A DNA stretch of 64,000 nt from Methylomonas sp. LL1 (GTDB lineage: Bacteria; Pseudomonadota; Gammaproteobacteria; Methylococcales; Methylomonadaceae), in the NCBI RefSeq assembly GCF_015711015.1, contig NZ_CP064653.1, positions 3,348,001 through 3,412,000 of the forward strand, given 5' to 3'. Below the pieces are notes generated by a model, which was given only the letters and a program-made list of their open reading frames with translations, made no database searches and had not been told where the DNA came from. Below, piece after piece: positions 26,309 through 36,585 of this stretch. The translations under genes were made by a program, and so were the position numbers. Numbering within the stretch: position 1 is the stretch's first letter; each line of letters starts with the position of its first letter.

Positions 26309-28301
26309 ACTTCAATTGCGCCAGGCTGGCTTTACCCCGTTGTTTGATTTCCTCAGGGGCCAGCTGTTTTCTGTTGGCCCATTCCAAATCCTCATCCGGT
26401 AATTCGCTTAAAAAACGGCTGGGTTCGGATTCGCTGATCTCGCCGTAGCGTTTGCGGTGAGTGCAATAGCTAAAGGTCAAGGTCTTTTGGGCTCGGGTAA
26501 TGCCGACATAGGCCAGCCGCCTTTCTTCTTCGATATTGTCGGTTTCGATGCTGTTTTGATGCGGTAACAAGTTTTCTTCCATGCCGATCAAAAACACATG
26601 CGGAAACTCCAAGCCCTTGGCGGCATGCAGCGTCATCAAGCTGACCTGGTCGCCGGCCTCCTGTTCCTGGTTGCGCTCCAGCACATCCAATAACATGACC
26701 TTGGCAATCACATCGGCCAGCGATTTCTCCACCCCCTCTTCATTGCCGGCAAGCCGTTGCAGCCACTCGATCAATTCCAGCACATTGCTCATGCGCCGCT
26801 CGGCCGCCGCCGGCGTTTTGCTGTTTTCCTGCAACCATTGCTGATAATGAATTTGCTCCAGCATTTGATGAATCACCTTGAAGGTGTCCTCGCGCTCGAT
26901 TTTTTGCCCGGTTTCGATGATCCATTCGCGGAATTTTTGCAGGCGCGAAACCGACTTGTCGGATAAACGCTGCTGCAAACCAAACTCGGAACAGGCGTCA
27001 AACAAGCTGATGTGGCGCTCGTTGGCATAGGCTCCCAGTTTTTCCAGCGTAGTTGGGCCGATCTCGCGCCGGGGCGTATTGATGATGCGTAAAAACGCCG
27101 CGTCGTCGCCGGGGTTGACCATCAAGCGCAAATAAGCCAGCACGTCCTTGATTTCGGCAAAACTAAAAAACGAGGCATTGCCGCTGATGAAGTACGGCAC
27201 ATTGTTTTCGCGCAATTCCCGTTCGAACAAGCGCGACTGGTGGTTACCTCGATACAAGATGGCGTAATCGGCATAACTGCCGCCATGCTTGAAACGATGA
27301 TGCACGATTTCCGCCGCGATCTGCTTGGCTTCGAGTTGGTCGGACTTATGGCTCAACACCCGCAACGGATCGCCGTAACCCAGCTCGCTCCACAATTTTT
27401 TCTCGAAGGTATGCGGATTATTAGCGATCAACTGATTGGCCACCTTTAAAATGCGGCCGGATGAACGATAGTTTTGCTCCAACTTGATGACTTGCAGCCG
27501 ATTGTAATCTTTTTGCAATTGACTCAAGTTTTCCGGCTGAGCCCCGCGCCAGGCGTAAATCGACTGATCGTCGTCGCCGACCACGGTAAAACGGCCGAGA
27601 TTGCCGGCCAATAGACGCACCAGTTGGTACTGGGTGATATTGGTGTCCTGATACTCGTCCACCAGCAAATAGCGGATTTTATTCTGCCACTTCTCTAATA
27701 CCGGCGCATGTTGTTGAAACAATAGCACCGGCAGCAAAATCAGATCGTCGAAATCCACCGCGTTATAGGCTTTCAAACTACGGGTATAGGCGTCGTAGAG
27801 CAGCGCAGCCGAAAAACTTGAACTATCAGCTCTGCTGACGGCTTGCTCCGGGGTGACGAAAGCGTTTTTCCACTGGCCGATTTGTCGGTTGTAGTCGTCG
27901 ACCTGATCGATGTCGCAATCTTGCATGCCATGACTGATCAGGTTGCGCAGCAAGGTCAAACGGTCCTGCTCATCAAACAAGGTGATGGTAGCTTTGTAAC
28001 CCAGAGTCTTATGCTCGGCGCGCAGGATATCCAACCCTAATGAATGGAAGGTCGAAACCCTGAGGCCGCGACTTTGCTTGTCGTCCAGCAAGCGACTGAC
28101 CCGACTTTTCATCTCGCGAGCGGCCTTGTTGGTAAACGTTACCGCCGCGATGTGCCGGGCGGCAATCCCCTGCTGTACCAGATAGGCGATTTTCTCGGTA
28201 ATGACCCGGGTCTTGCCGCTGCCGGCGCCCGCCAGCACCAATAAAGGCCGATCAATGATTTTAACAGCGGCTTGTTGTTGCGGATTCAGTTTGGTGGACA
28301 T
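26295..28301 (-). CDS. rep: ATP-dependent DNA helicase Rep
   Basis: A 668-residue superfamily 1A helicase, 3'-5', which aids replisomes past bound proteins. Motifs are in order: Q-motif L-N-P-Q-Q-Q-A-A-V, Walker A A-G-A-G-S-G-K-T, Walker B L-L-V-D-E-Y-Q-D-T, G-D-D-D-Q-S-I-Y-A-W-R-G-A, and motif VI V-G-I-T-R-A-Q-K-T-L. Length and the ending (conserved W-x-x-R near the tail) fit Rep rather than UvrD or PcrA. I start at 28301, since the seven codons upstream do not match the family. Confidence 0.95.
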   Translation of the reverse strand: MSTKLNPQQQAAVKIIDRPLLVLAGAGSGKTRVITEKIAYLVQQGIAARHIAAVTFTNKAAREMKSRVSRLLDDKQSRGLRVSTFHSLGLDILRAEHKTLGYKATITLFDEQDRLTLLRNLISHGMQDCDIDQVDDYNRQIGQWKNAFVTPEQAVSRADSSSFSAALLYDAYTRSLKAYNAVDFDDLILLPVLLFQQHAPVLEKWQNKIRYLLVDEYQDTNITQYQLVRLLAGNLGRFTVVGDDDQSIYAWRGAQPENLSQLQKDYNRLQVIKLEQNYRSSGRILKVANQLIANNPHTFEKKLWSELGYGDPLRVLSHKSDQLEAKQIAAEIVHHRFKHGGSYADYAILYRGNHQSRLFERELRENNVPYFISGNASFFSFAEIKDVLAYLRLMVNPGDDAAFLRIINTPRREIGPTTLEKLGAYANERHISLFDACSEFGLQQRLSDKSVSRLQKFREWIIETGQKIEREDTFKVIHQMLEQIHYQQWLQENSKTPAAAERRMSNVLELIEWLQRLAGNEEGVEKSLADVIAKVMLLDVLERNQEQEAGDQVSLMTLHAAKGLEFPHVFLIGMEENLLPHQNSIETDNIEEERRLAYVGITRAQKTLTFSYCTHRKRYGEISESEPSRFLSELPDEDLEWANRKQLAPEEIKQRGKASLAQLKSMLA

Positions 28302-28404
28302 CAAGGTTAATTCGAAGGGCAAGAGGCATTAGCCGCCATTGCTTATTTGGAGTGGCGGTCAACTGGGGCGATATTTTAAACGATCAGGCATTATGAAAGC
28401 CTAA

Positions 28405-28450
28405 TAAAATCGCCCCCAACTTTCATATTATGAAGGGGTTGGGGGGGTAA
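28405..28450 (-). terminator. Rho-independent terminator after pgm
   Basis: Read on the minus strand, CCCCCCAAC and TTCAT pair with ATGAA and GTTGGGGG in an interrupted long stem, then CGATTTTATT. It lies 50 bases past the phosphoglucomutase stop. Confidence 0.65.
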
Positions 28451-28499
28451 AATGGAGCTAAATCAAGCAATGCGAGAATTTGGTCAATGCCCTTGCCGA

Positions 28500-30137
<1,638 letters not shown>

Positions 30138-30216
30138 CTACCCTTAATGCGACAATTGGAAGTCTTTAACTTACACTAAAACTTTAGCAATTTGTAGATT
30201 TACCGAAACATTGGCC

Positions 30217-30774
30217 ATGAGACAGAAAACGTTGCTACGAAATTTGATATTAAGCTTTTGTATTGTTTCATCCAGCAGTTGGGCCGCCGACCCCGACGTC
30301 TGGTTGCTAATCGATACCCATACTCGCAATCTTGAAGTCAAAAAAGGCGATGAAACCTTGGAAATATTAGAAAATGTGGTTATTGGCCGAAAAGGAGCCG
30401 GGACCAAGGAGCATCGTGGAGACGATATTACGCCACTCGGCAATTATCGGATCGGTTGGATCAATGAAAAAAGTGCTTTCCGTAAGTTTTTTGGTTTGAC
30501 CTATCCCAATGTTGAGCATGCCGAAAAAGCCTTGCTAAAAGGCCAGATTAATCGAGATACTTATGACGCCATTGCTAGAGCCGAAACCACTGGCCAAATT
30601 CCGCCACAAAATACCGATTTGGGCGGTCAAATTGGCATACATGGATTGGGGAGCGGGAGTTTAAGTATTCACGAAGTATTTGACTGGACTCATGGCTGTA
30701 TTGCTTTACGGAATGATCAAATCGATCGCCTCAGCCAATACGTTGAAGAAGGGACGCTAGTGACCGTGAAATAA
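30217..30774 (+). CDS. L,D-transpeptidase (YkuD domain), short form
   Basis: A 185-residue exported protein with a signal peptide ending SWA and a YkuD catalytic domain. The active site reads I-H-G-L-G-x-G, then T-H-G-C-I-A-L-R-N, with the catalytic Cys in THGC instead of the commoner SHGC. L,D-transpeptidases make 3-3 peptidoglycan cross-links or attach lipoproteins. There is no LysM domain. The ATG at 30217 is used; a TTG two codons upstream would change little. An alanine-zipper lipoprotein follows 82 bases downstream. Confidence 0.88.
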   Translation: MRQKTLLRNLILSFCIVSSSSWAADPDVWLLIDTHTRNLEVKKGDETLEILENVVIGRKGAGTKEHRGDDITPLGNYRIGWINEKSAFRKFFGLTYPNVEHAEKALLKGQINRDTYDAIARAETTGQIPPQNTDLGGQIGIHGLGSGSLSIHEVFDWTHGCIALRNDQIDRLSQYVEEGTLVTVK

Positions 30775-30856
30775 TGTTGGTAAAATCCAAAAAAATGTTG
30801 GAAAATTGCCACCGTATGTATTTTCTGTTTTTTAAACCACAATCAAGGGGAAAACC

Positions 30857-31135
30857 ATGATGAAAGCTGTAAAATTATCCGCACTTGTTGCTGTTGCTGC
30901 TCTGGCTACTGGTTGCGCAAGCACATCAGACATCGAAAACCTGCAAGGTCAAATCGACAGCCTGAAACCACAAGTTTCTGCTGCCGCTTCCGACGCTGCT
31001 TCTGCTAAAGCTGCTGCTGCTGAAGCTTCTGCTAAAGCTGCTGCTGCCGAAGCTGCTGCTAACCGTGCTGCTCAATATGCTCAAGATACCAACAGCAAAT
31101 TGGACCGTATGTTCAAAAAATCACAACACAAATAA
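30857..31135 (+). CDS. Lpp/OprI-like alanine-zipper lipoprotein
   Basis: A 92-residue lipoprotein with lipobox A-T-G-C (Cys about residue 20). The mature part is a helix with many Ala-rich heptads (A-A-S-D-A-A-S-A-K-A-A-A-A-E-A), the alanine zipper of Lpp/OprI, and the sequence ends in Lys. In Lpp the C-terminal Lys is the point where L,D-transpeptidases attach the protein to peptidoglycan. Two L,D-transpeptidase genes flank this one. Trimeric coiled-coil packing and murein attachment are inference. GGGG precedes the double ATG start; the second ATG is equally possible. Confidence 0.85.
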   Translation: MMKAVKLSALVAVAALATGCASTSDIENLQGQIDSLKPQVSAAASDAASAKAAAAEASAKAAAAEAAANRAAQYAQDTNSKLDRMFKKSQHK

Positions 31136-31157
31136 GCTTTATTGCTGTTGTTGATTT

Positions 31158-31194
31158 AAAAAGCCCGTGAACCGCAAGGCTCACGGGCTTTTTT
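31158..31194 (+). terminator. Strong Rho-independent terminator after the lipoprotein gene
   Basis: AAGCCCGTGA pairs with TCACGGGCTT around a 10-base loop, flanked by an A-run and six T. It lies 22 bases beyond the stop. The symmetry would also serve the convergent transpeptidase gene. Confidence 0.92.
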
Positions 31195-31209
31195 ATTGCT
31201 GTTTGAATG

Positions 31210-32157
31210 TTATTGCGCTTGAGTTTGAGCGGTAGTGCTGACGGGGCGCTCGAAAATGGCAACTGGAATGCCGGTGGCTTTTTCCAAGGCTAGCTTAAGC
31301 ACCGAGCCTTTTATCACCGGCATTTGTCCGCCATTGGCTTGCTCGATCAAATTTAATGCCGTATGCAAGCGTTGTTCGTATGTCGCCGGCATTTCCTCCA
31401 ACTCGGGGTAGACCTCCATATACAAAGTATCGTGATACCAGCCTAGCTTGATGGATTGATTGACGATGTTGACCTGAGTACCCGTCCTAACCATCGGGAA
31501 AAATTGTTCGATATCGGCCGGATACATCCGAATACAACCATGACTGACGCGCATGCCAATGCCGTTGGTTTTTGTGGTGCTGTGAATCAAGTAGCCGGGA
31601 ATCCCCAGACGGAACGCAAACAAACCCAGTGGATTGTCCGGTCCAGGCGGGTAGTAAGGTTCCAACACATCACCCTCCGCCAAATGTTCGGCAATGATAG
31701 ACGGCGGCGGCGTCCAGGAAGGGTTTTCCATTTTTCCGGCAATTTGGGTTCTACCTAACGGGGTCTTCCAGTTATTTTCTCTGCCGATGCCGATGGCGTA
31801 AGTAACGACTGTGTTAGCGTCGGGGTAATAATAAATTCGCATTTCCGGCAAATTGATAACGATACCCTTGCGTGGCGCGTTGGGCAGTATGAAACTGGTC
31901 GGGATGCGCACCGGCGTTCCCGCCCCCGGCAGCCAGCGATCGACATGCGGATTGGCCAGCACAATTTCGTCCTGCCCCAGCCGGTGCTCAACCGCAATAT
32001 CAATCAGAGTGTCTTCGTATTTCGCCGGCACATATTTAACCTGATGCGGCGGACTGCCGATCAGACTGTCACCCGGCCGATCGGGCGCCGGCAAAGTGAG
32101 CGCCGATGCAGCCGTGTTGGTGAGCGCCAATAGGCAAGATAACAACGCACGTTTCAT
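31210..32157 (-). CDS. L,D-transpeptidase of the ErfK/YbiS/YcfS family
   Basis: A 315-residue periplasmic enzyme. A signal peptide covers ~1-19. A LysM-like region follows (Y-E-D-T-L-I-D-I-A, then V-L-A-N-P-H-V-D-R-W-L-P-G-A-G). The YkuD domain (~95-225) carries I-H-S-T and S-H-G-C-I-R-M with the catalytic Cys. This is the architecture of the E. coli ErfK/YbiS enzymes that attach Lpp to peptidoglycan, which agrees with the alanine-zipper lipoprotein gene next to it. It overlaps the rdgC stop by one base. Confidence 0.93.
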   Translation of the reverse strand: MKRALLSCLLALTNTAASALTLPAPDRPGDSLIGSPPHQVKYVPAKYEDTLIDIAVEHRLGQDEIVLANPHVDRWLPGAGTPVRIPTSFILPNAPRKGIVINLPEMRIYYYPDANTVVTYAIGIGRENNWKTPLGRTQIAGKMENPSWTPPPSIIAEHLAEGDVLEPYYPPGPDNPLGLFAFRLGIPGYLIHSTTKTNGIGMRVSHGCIRMYPADIEQFFPMVRTGTQVNIVNQSIKLGWYHDTLYMEVYPELEEMPATYEQRLHTALNLIEQANGGQMPVIKGSVLKLALEKATGIPVAIFERPVSTTAQTQAQ

Positions 32158-33065
32158 TAGGCATTACCCTCGACATTAAACAATTCAAGCAGACGCGGAA
32201 AGAACTGGGCAAGTTCCGCCGTCATAATAGAAAAATCGGCATCGAATTGCTCGACCTCGTCGATGGTTTCGATGTCTGCGGCCTGCTCCTGAATCAAGTC
32301 CAGAAATTTCAGGCGTTTGACTGACAGATTTTCATCCAGCACAAACGATAATCTTTCGGCCCAACTCAGCGCCAGCTTGATCACTTGCTTGCCGTTGTCG
32401 AGATGATTTTTGATTTCCGGCAACGCCAAATCGTGGCGTTTACAACGAATGATGCCGCCTTCTTCTTCGGGAGAACGTAATTCGCATTCATCCTCGATGA
32501 CAATGTCTTTTGGCGCGTCATGATGCAGCAACCATTGAGTCATCACCGTTGCCGGCTTGATCGATGCGCCGATGGGTACGACCGGGAGCGAGCCCAGACA
32601 TTTGCGCAATTGGCTGAGCAAATCTTCGGCTTTTTTCGCCGATGCCGCATCCACGACCAGCCAGCTGCCTTGGCTATCGATATAGGCGTAAGTTTTACGC
32701 GAAAACGAGAAGGCGCGCGGCAACAGCTCAAAAATCAGTTCATCCTTGATCCGCGTGCGCTCCTTTCCAGGTAATTTACGCGCCTCCAGCTCCTCTATTT
32801 CGCTGATTTTTTCTTGCAACATTTCGTTGATGACCGAAGCGGGGATGACTTTTTCCTCTTTTTTTGCGCACAGCATGAAGAAGCCATTGTTGGCGTGCAC
32901 TAAGGCATCGGATGCCTTTCCAAGAGGCGAAGTCCAGCCGAAACTGAATTCATCATGCCCACCGCAAGGGCGAAACGGTTGTTGCTGCAGTTTTTGCTCC
33001 AAAACCTCGGATGTTAATGTGAAGGGCTCGGTAAAACGATAAACCGCCAGATTTCTAAACCACAT
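32157..33065 (-). CDS. rdgC: Recombination-associated protein RdgC
   Basis: A 302-residue member of the RdgC family, a DNA-binding ring protein that limits RecA filament formation. The start M-W-F-R-N-L, the G-W-T-S-P-L-G segment and K-x-E-x-K-V-I-P-x-x-V-I-N-E are characteristic. Length matches the family. It overlaps the transpeptidase gene by one base, though the two functions appear unrelated. Confidence 0.95.
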   Translation of the reverse strand: MWFRNLAVYRFTEPFTLTSEVLEQKLQQQPFRPCGGHDEFSFGWTSPLGKASDALVHANNGFFMLCAKKEEKVIPASVINEMLQEKISEIEELEARKLPGKERTRIKDELIFELLPRAFSFSRKTYAYIDSQGSWLVVDAASAKKAEDLLSQLRKCLGSLPVVPIGASIKPATVMTQWLLHHDAPKDIVIEDECELRSPEEEGGIIRCKRHDLALPEIKNHLDNGKQVIKLALSWAERLSFVLDENLSVKRLKFLDLIQEQAADIETIDEVEQFDADFSIMTAELAQFFPRLLELFNVEGNA

Positions 33066-33577
33066 GTATCAACTCAATTAAAAACAGGTGATTATCGCAA
33101 ATTTATCGTAGGCATAGAACCTCGCCGGCCAAAAATTACCCTCCAGGCGTCTGTCGGCAACCATTCGCTCCTTCAGTTTATGCACATTTTGCATCAAAAA
33201 CATAGAAAGGAAATGCACTTGACAGTCCAACTGATTGATATTGAAACATAGTTTGTAACATTTTGATTTGTAATAACTAAAGTACAAAACTGCTCGCCAT
33301 GCGCTTTAGCTGTATGTCAGGCCGATTGAGTGTAAACACCGGTCCTCGGCAACTTACTCACAGACTTATCCACAGGAACCATTATGCCGATTAAAACACT
33401 TTGCCAGCCCATTTCAGGCTGACTGACGACAAATAGATTTAATTCATCGTTCGATTCGGATGAGTTTTTTAACCCCTAGCCAAAGCAAATCGATGTGACG
33501 GCGCCAAGGTTTGCTAGAATGCCGACAAGACTGAGTTTGTACAGCCTCATCAATACTACCAACCGATTGGAGTCATC
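33066..33577. other. 512-bp gap between rdgC and a small membrane gene
   Basis: I see no convincing gene. The stretch is AT-rich near 33210-33290 and contains one perfect DnaA box at 33366-33374. Short open frames here lack ribosome binding sites and family resemblance. Confidence 0.6.
33366..33374 (+). promoter_or_regulatory. Single DnaA box
   Basis: TTATCCACA matches the consensus DnaA box exactly. Only one copy is visible in the gap, with no AT-rich 13-mers beside it and no dnaA, dnaN or gidA genes nearby. An origin is not supported; a regulatory or chance site is likelier. Confidence 0.4.
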
Positions 33578-33757
33578 ATGTCGACCATGGAAAACCTCGC
33601 GCTCGGTGCACTGGCTTTATTACTGCTATTTTGGGTGCGGCCCGGCATCAATGCCGCCATCGCGCGCGGCAAGCAAACCCCAGCCGATTGGCAGAGCCTG
33701 GTTTTACCAATAGGTTTAGTCGTGATGTTTGTGCTTTTTTTAATTGCAATGGTTTGA
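33578..33757 (+). CDS. Small membrane protein of unknown function
   Basis: A 59-residue open frame with two hydrophobic helices, residues ~6-20 (LALGALALLLLFWV) and ~41-59 (LVLPIGLVVMFVLFLIAMV), joined by a basic loop. Its stop is one base from the ATG of darP at 33759, which suggests translational coupling. TTGGAG lies 7 bases before the start. I do not recognise the family; it could regulate nothing and be a simple inner-membrane peptide. Confidence 0.6.
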   Translation: MSTMENLALGALALLLLFWVRPGINAAIARGKQTPADWQSLVLPIGLVVMFVLFLIAMV

Positions 33758-33758
33758 A

Positions 33759-34349
33759 ATGATAGATCAAGAATATTACCAAGAAGAAGACGATGAAGAC
33801 GTCGAGTATTACGCGGTACGCCCCAATAAAACTCGAATCAAGCAAGAAATTGCCCTCGTTTTTGCAATGGCGGAGGAGATTTGCCAATTGACTCCGGCAC
33901 AAATCACCGAATTTAATTTGCCCGAGCGCGTTGAGTCTGCCTTATTCGATGCGGGAAAAATGGGCCAAAACGCCGCGCGTAAACGTTTGCTGAAATACAT
34001 TACCGCTCAACTTAGAACGCTGGATACCGAAGCCGTCCAAGAAAAGCTGGCTCGAATGAAAAACAGAAGCGCGCACGCGGTAAGAGAACACCATCAAGCT
34101 GAACGCTGGCGCGATCAATTGCTGGCCGATAGCGGCAATCGCCAATTGACACTGTTGATGGGCGATTATCCCGATGCCGACAGCCAGCATATTCGTCAAT
34201 TACAACGGAATGCGCAAAAAGAGGCCAAGGAAGATAAACCGCCGAAATCGGCACGTCTGCTGTATAAATATTTGAAAGATTTGATTTCGGATCAGACTCC
34301 ATCCGATCTGGATTTTAAATCGGATCAAATGGATGAGCAGGACATTTAA
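33759..34349 (+). CDS. darP: DarP/YjgA, ribosome-associated 50S assembly factor
   Basis: A 196-residue helical, charged protein of the UPF0307 family. The match rests on the N-terminal acidic stretch, the K-T-R-I-K-Q-E region, then R-K-R-L-L-K-Y-I, A-R-M-K-N-R, and the diagnostic Y-P-D-A-D-S-Q-x-I-R-Q-L-x-R-N-A-Q-K-E with K-P-P-K-S-A-R-x-L-Y-K-Y-L. YjgA (DarP) joins late 50S assembly intermediates in E. coli. The start at 33759 follows the upstream stop directly; a start five codons earlier would overlap it. Confidence 0.9.
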   Translation: MIDQEYYQEEDDEDVEYYAVRPNKTRIKQEIALVFAMAEEICQLTPAQITEFNLPERVESALFDAGKMGQNAARKRLLKYITAQLRTLDTEAVQEKLARMKNRSAHAVREHHQAERWRDQLLADSGNRQLTLLMGDYPDADSQHIRQLQRNAQKEAKEDKPPKSARLLYKYLKDLISDQTPSDLDFKSDQMDEQDI

Positions 34350-34364
34350 TTTCAAGCTCCGTTT

Positions 34365-35135
34365 TCAAGGCTCCAAATTACGCATTTGCCGCAAAACCCA
34401 GCTTTGCCGGCGACCTAAATAGGCCGTCGGCTTATCAGCCTTCAATGCCGCTGGATTCGGCAGAGTAGCGGCCAATAGTGCTGCCTGGCTAGCTGAAAGC
34501 CGCTTGGCGGAGATACCGAAGTAATGCCGGCTGGCAGCTTCAATACCATACAAATGATCGCCGAATTCGGCGATATTCAAATACATCTCCAAAATTCTGG
34601 ATTTATCCCATAACGTTTCAATCAACAAGGTAAACCAGATTTCCAATATCTTGCGCCCAAAATTCCGCGCGGGACTCAAAAATAAATTTTTCGCCACCTG
34701 CTGGCTGATAGTGCTGGCCCCGCGCAATTTACCGCCCCTCAAATTATGTTTGTATGCCTTGTAGATAGCATCAAGATCAAAGCCATAATGCTGATAAAAA
34801 CGCTGGTCCTCGGATGCGATAACAGCCGCAAATGCGTACTTGGATATTTGTGCATTGCTAACCCAGTGCTGCTGAATGGGCCGATAAGACTTACCCGCAA
34901 CCAAGTCGTCAATATGCTGGTGCAACATAAATGCCGAAGTCGGCGCTGGCAGGAAACGCAAGATTGCCGTCAAGACTATTGAACTAAGCAATAACGCGAT
35001 TACAAAATAGGCCAAACCACGCAGCAAGCGTTTCGATACGGAAGTTGCGGCCCGATAGGTTTTGACTGGCTGACGTGAGTAACGTGAAGTTTGATAACGA
35101 TTCAATGGGCTAATGGAGTGAAAATAATTGTGCAT
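34365..35135 (-). CDS. mtgA: Monofunctional biosynthetic peptidoglycan transglycosylase
   Basis: A 256-residue membrane enzyme that polymerises lipid II into glycan chains. An N-terminal membrane helix lies at ~41-63. The GT51 domain shows E-D-Q-R-F-Y-Q-H-Y-G-F-D (catalytic Glu), R-G-A-S-T-I-S-Q-Q-V-A-K-N-L-F-L and E-M-Y-L-N-I-A-E-F-G. There is no transpeptidase domain. The N-terminal ~40 residues are longer and more basic than in E. coli MtgA. It is convergent with darP. Confidence 0.95.
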   Translation of the reverse strand: MHNYFHSISPLNRYQTSRYSRQPVKTYRAATSVSKRLLRGLAYFVIALLLSSIVLTAILRFLPAPTSAFMLHQHIDDLVAGKSYRPIQQHWVSNAQISKYAFAAVIASEDQRFYQHYGFDLDAIYKAYKHNLRGGKLRGASTISQQVAKNLFLSPARNFGRKILEIWFTLLIETLWDKSRILEMYLNIAEFGDHLYGIEAASRHYFGISAKRLSASQAALLAATLPNPAALKADKPTAYLGRRQSWVLRQMRNLEP

Positions 35136-35682
35136 TATCCCTGATTCGGCAACGCAAGCCGAACAAGCCGGCTTGTTTTTATAAAAACAGGTGAAATCCC
35201 TACTTCATCAGGCTAAATAACATAGTTTATCTGTTAGATTGTACCGATCACTCCTTCAAGGCCTAGTAAAAACAAGGATTATAAAAGTGGCATGACTTTC
35301 GCTATAAATATGTCAGGTGTCAGGGATTTTGAGTTCTCTCCCCCGTGAACATGGAAAATTAAGATGCCAAGGAATAACCCGGATACTAGCATAAGGAATA
35401 TGCTTTTATCCGGGCAGGGATGGCTCTCGGCGCCCTTGCCGCTTCAGCCCGGCTTGCTTAATTGAATAGCTCGAAACCTGGACATTTACCTCTTCCTCCC
35501 CAAGCAGTCCCGCCGTCATTTTTACTTGATCATGGCGCTCAATTAGCCACCATACACTAAAGCCGTTAAACCGAAATTCATCTTAATCGCCTGGCAAGGC
35601 AACACTCGTCAGACTGATTTATTCTTGTCAAGCAGCGCCTATTTCCTTATTCTTTACGGTTAATTCTAATGAGGAGAGCACC
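35136..35682. other. 547-bp gap between mtgA and the CBS gene
   Basis: No gene is supported. A 16-bp AT-rich palindrome, TGTTTTTATAAAAACA, lies at 35174-35189, about 40 bases upstream of mtgA, and may be a regulator site. A TGAGGAGAG ribosome site for the CBS gene is at the right end. The rest has no repeat or fold I recognise. Confidence 0.55.
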
Positions 35683-36144
35683 ATGCGCGTCGCCGAGCTG
35701 ATGACCAGCAAAGTATTTACTGTCGAACCCAATGATTTGATCGATCGGGTTTTCTTTTTAATTCATTACGAAAAAATCCGTCATCTGCCGGTGGTGGAAA
35801 AAGGCAAACTGGTGGGTATCGTCTCCGACCGCGATTTGTACAAGGCTCTGGGGCCTAAAAGCAACTCCAATGCGGTTGAAGCCAATAAGGACAACACCCA
35901 GCTGCATGTCATATCTCAAAAAGTAGTGCATATCATGCACCGTGGGGTCTATACCGTCACCCCCGATACGCTACTGTCGGATGCCGCGGCGATGATGGCC
36001 GAGCACCGTATCGGCGCCCTGCCGGTAGTAGAGAACAACAAGCTGGTAGGCATTTTGTCCGCCACCGATATCCTCAGAATATTCGCCAAACAGGAACATG
36101 CTCGAGAAGAGCGTGAAAAAAAGAGTAGCGAAAGCCAGGGTTAA
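35683..36144 (+). CDS. Two-CBS-domain protein
   Basis: A 153-residue protein made of two CBS domains only. The first (~1-60) contains I-R-H-L-P-V-V-E-K-G-K-L-V-G-I-V-S-D-R-D-L-Y. The second (~80-145) contains H-R-I-G-A-L-P-V-V-E-N-N-K-L-V-G-I-L-S-A-T-D-I-L. CBS pairs bind adenine nucleotides and act as energy or ionic sensors. It ends with a charged tail. No enzyme domain is attached, and the partner is unknown. GAGGAGAG precedes the ATG. Confidence 0.9.
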   Translation: MRVAELMTSKVFTVEPNDLIDRVFFLIHYEKIRHLPVVEKGKLVGIVSDRDLYKALGPKSNSNAVEANKDNTQLHVISQKVVHIMHRGVYTVTPDTLLSDAAAMMAEHRIGALPVVENNKLVGILSATDILRIFAKQEHAREEREKKSSESQG

Positions 36145-36202
36145 GCAACATTTGTCTACATTACCGTGCCCTTTCGACCGGGAAGTTCTGTATAATCAGC
36201 AG

Positions 36203-36550
36203 CAGAGTTGGCCGAACAGCCGCCGTTTCATGCAAATGAGAGGGAGGAAAGTCCGGGCTCCATAGGGCAGGGTGCCAGGTAATGCCTGGGAGGCGCGAGC
36301 CTACGGAAAGTGCCGCAGAAAATATACCGCCTGGTTTTTCGAAACTCGGTAAGGGTGAAATGGTGCGGTAAGAGCGCACCGCGCGACTGGTAACAGGCGT
36401 GGCAGGGAAAACCCCACCCGGAGCAAGATCAAATAGAGGAACATACGCGTGGCCCGCGCGGTTCCTGGGTAGATTGCTTGAGCGACAGGGTGACCTGTCG
36501 CCTAGATGAATGGCTGTTCTCGACAGAACCCGGCTTACAGGCCAACTCTT
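36203..36550 (+). ncRNA. rnpB: RNase P RNA, bacterial class A
   Basis: The catalytic RNA of RNase P, which trims 5' leaders of tRNA precursors. Its universal core elements are readable: GAGGGAGGAAAGTCCGGGCT near 36240, CATAGGGCAGGGTGCCAGGT, GGTAAGGGTGAAATGG with AGAGCGCACCGCGC, CCACCCGGAGCAAG, and near the 3' end CGACAGAACCCGGCTTA. The ends pair (GAGTTGGCC with GGCCAACTC), fixing the limits to within a few bases. No frameshift-like damage is visible. The mtnB coding region starts 36 bases past the 3' end, so an upstream in-frame start of mtnB would lie inside this RNA. Confidence 0.97.
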
Positions 36551-36585
36551 TCTCTTCTCTTTTGCAATTCGCAAAATCTTTCTTG

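Noticed and set aside
33078-33287. 69-codon minus-strand frame in the gap after rdgC
   Set aside because: No ribosome binding site, no domain, AT-rich and not in a coding style.
33066-33577. Replication origin
   Set aside because: Only one DnaA box; no dnaA, dnaN, gyrB, or AT-rich unwinding repeats nearby.
36161-36574. Open frame antisense across the RNase P RNA
   Set aside because: The DNA is rnpB with all conserved core elements; the frame is accidental.
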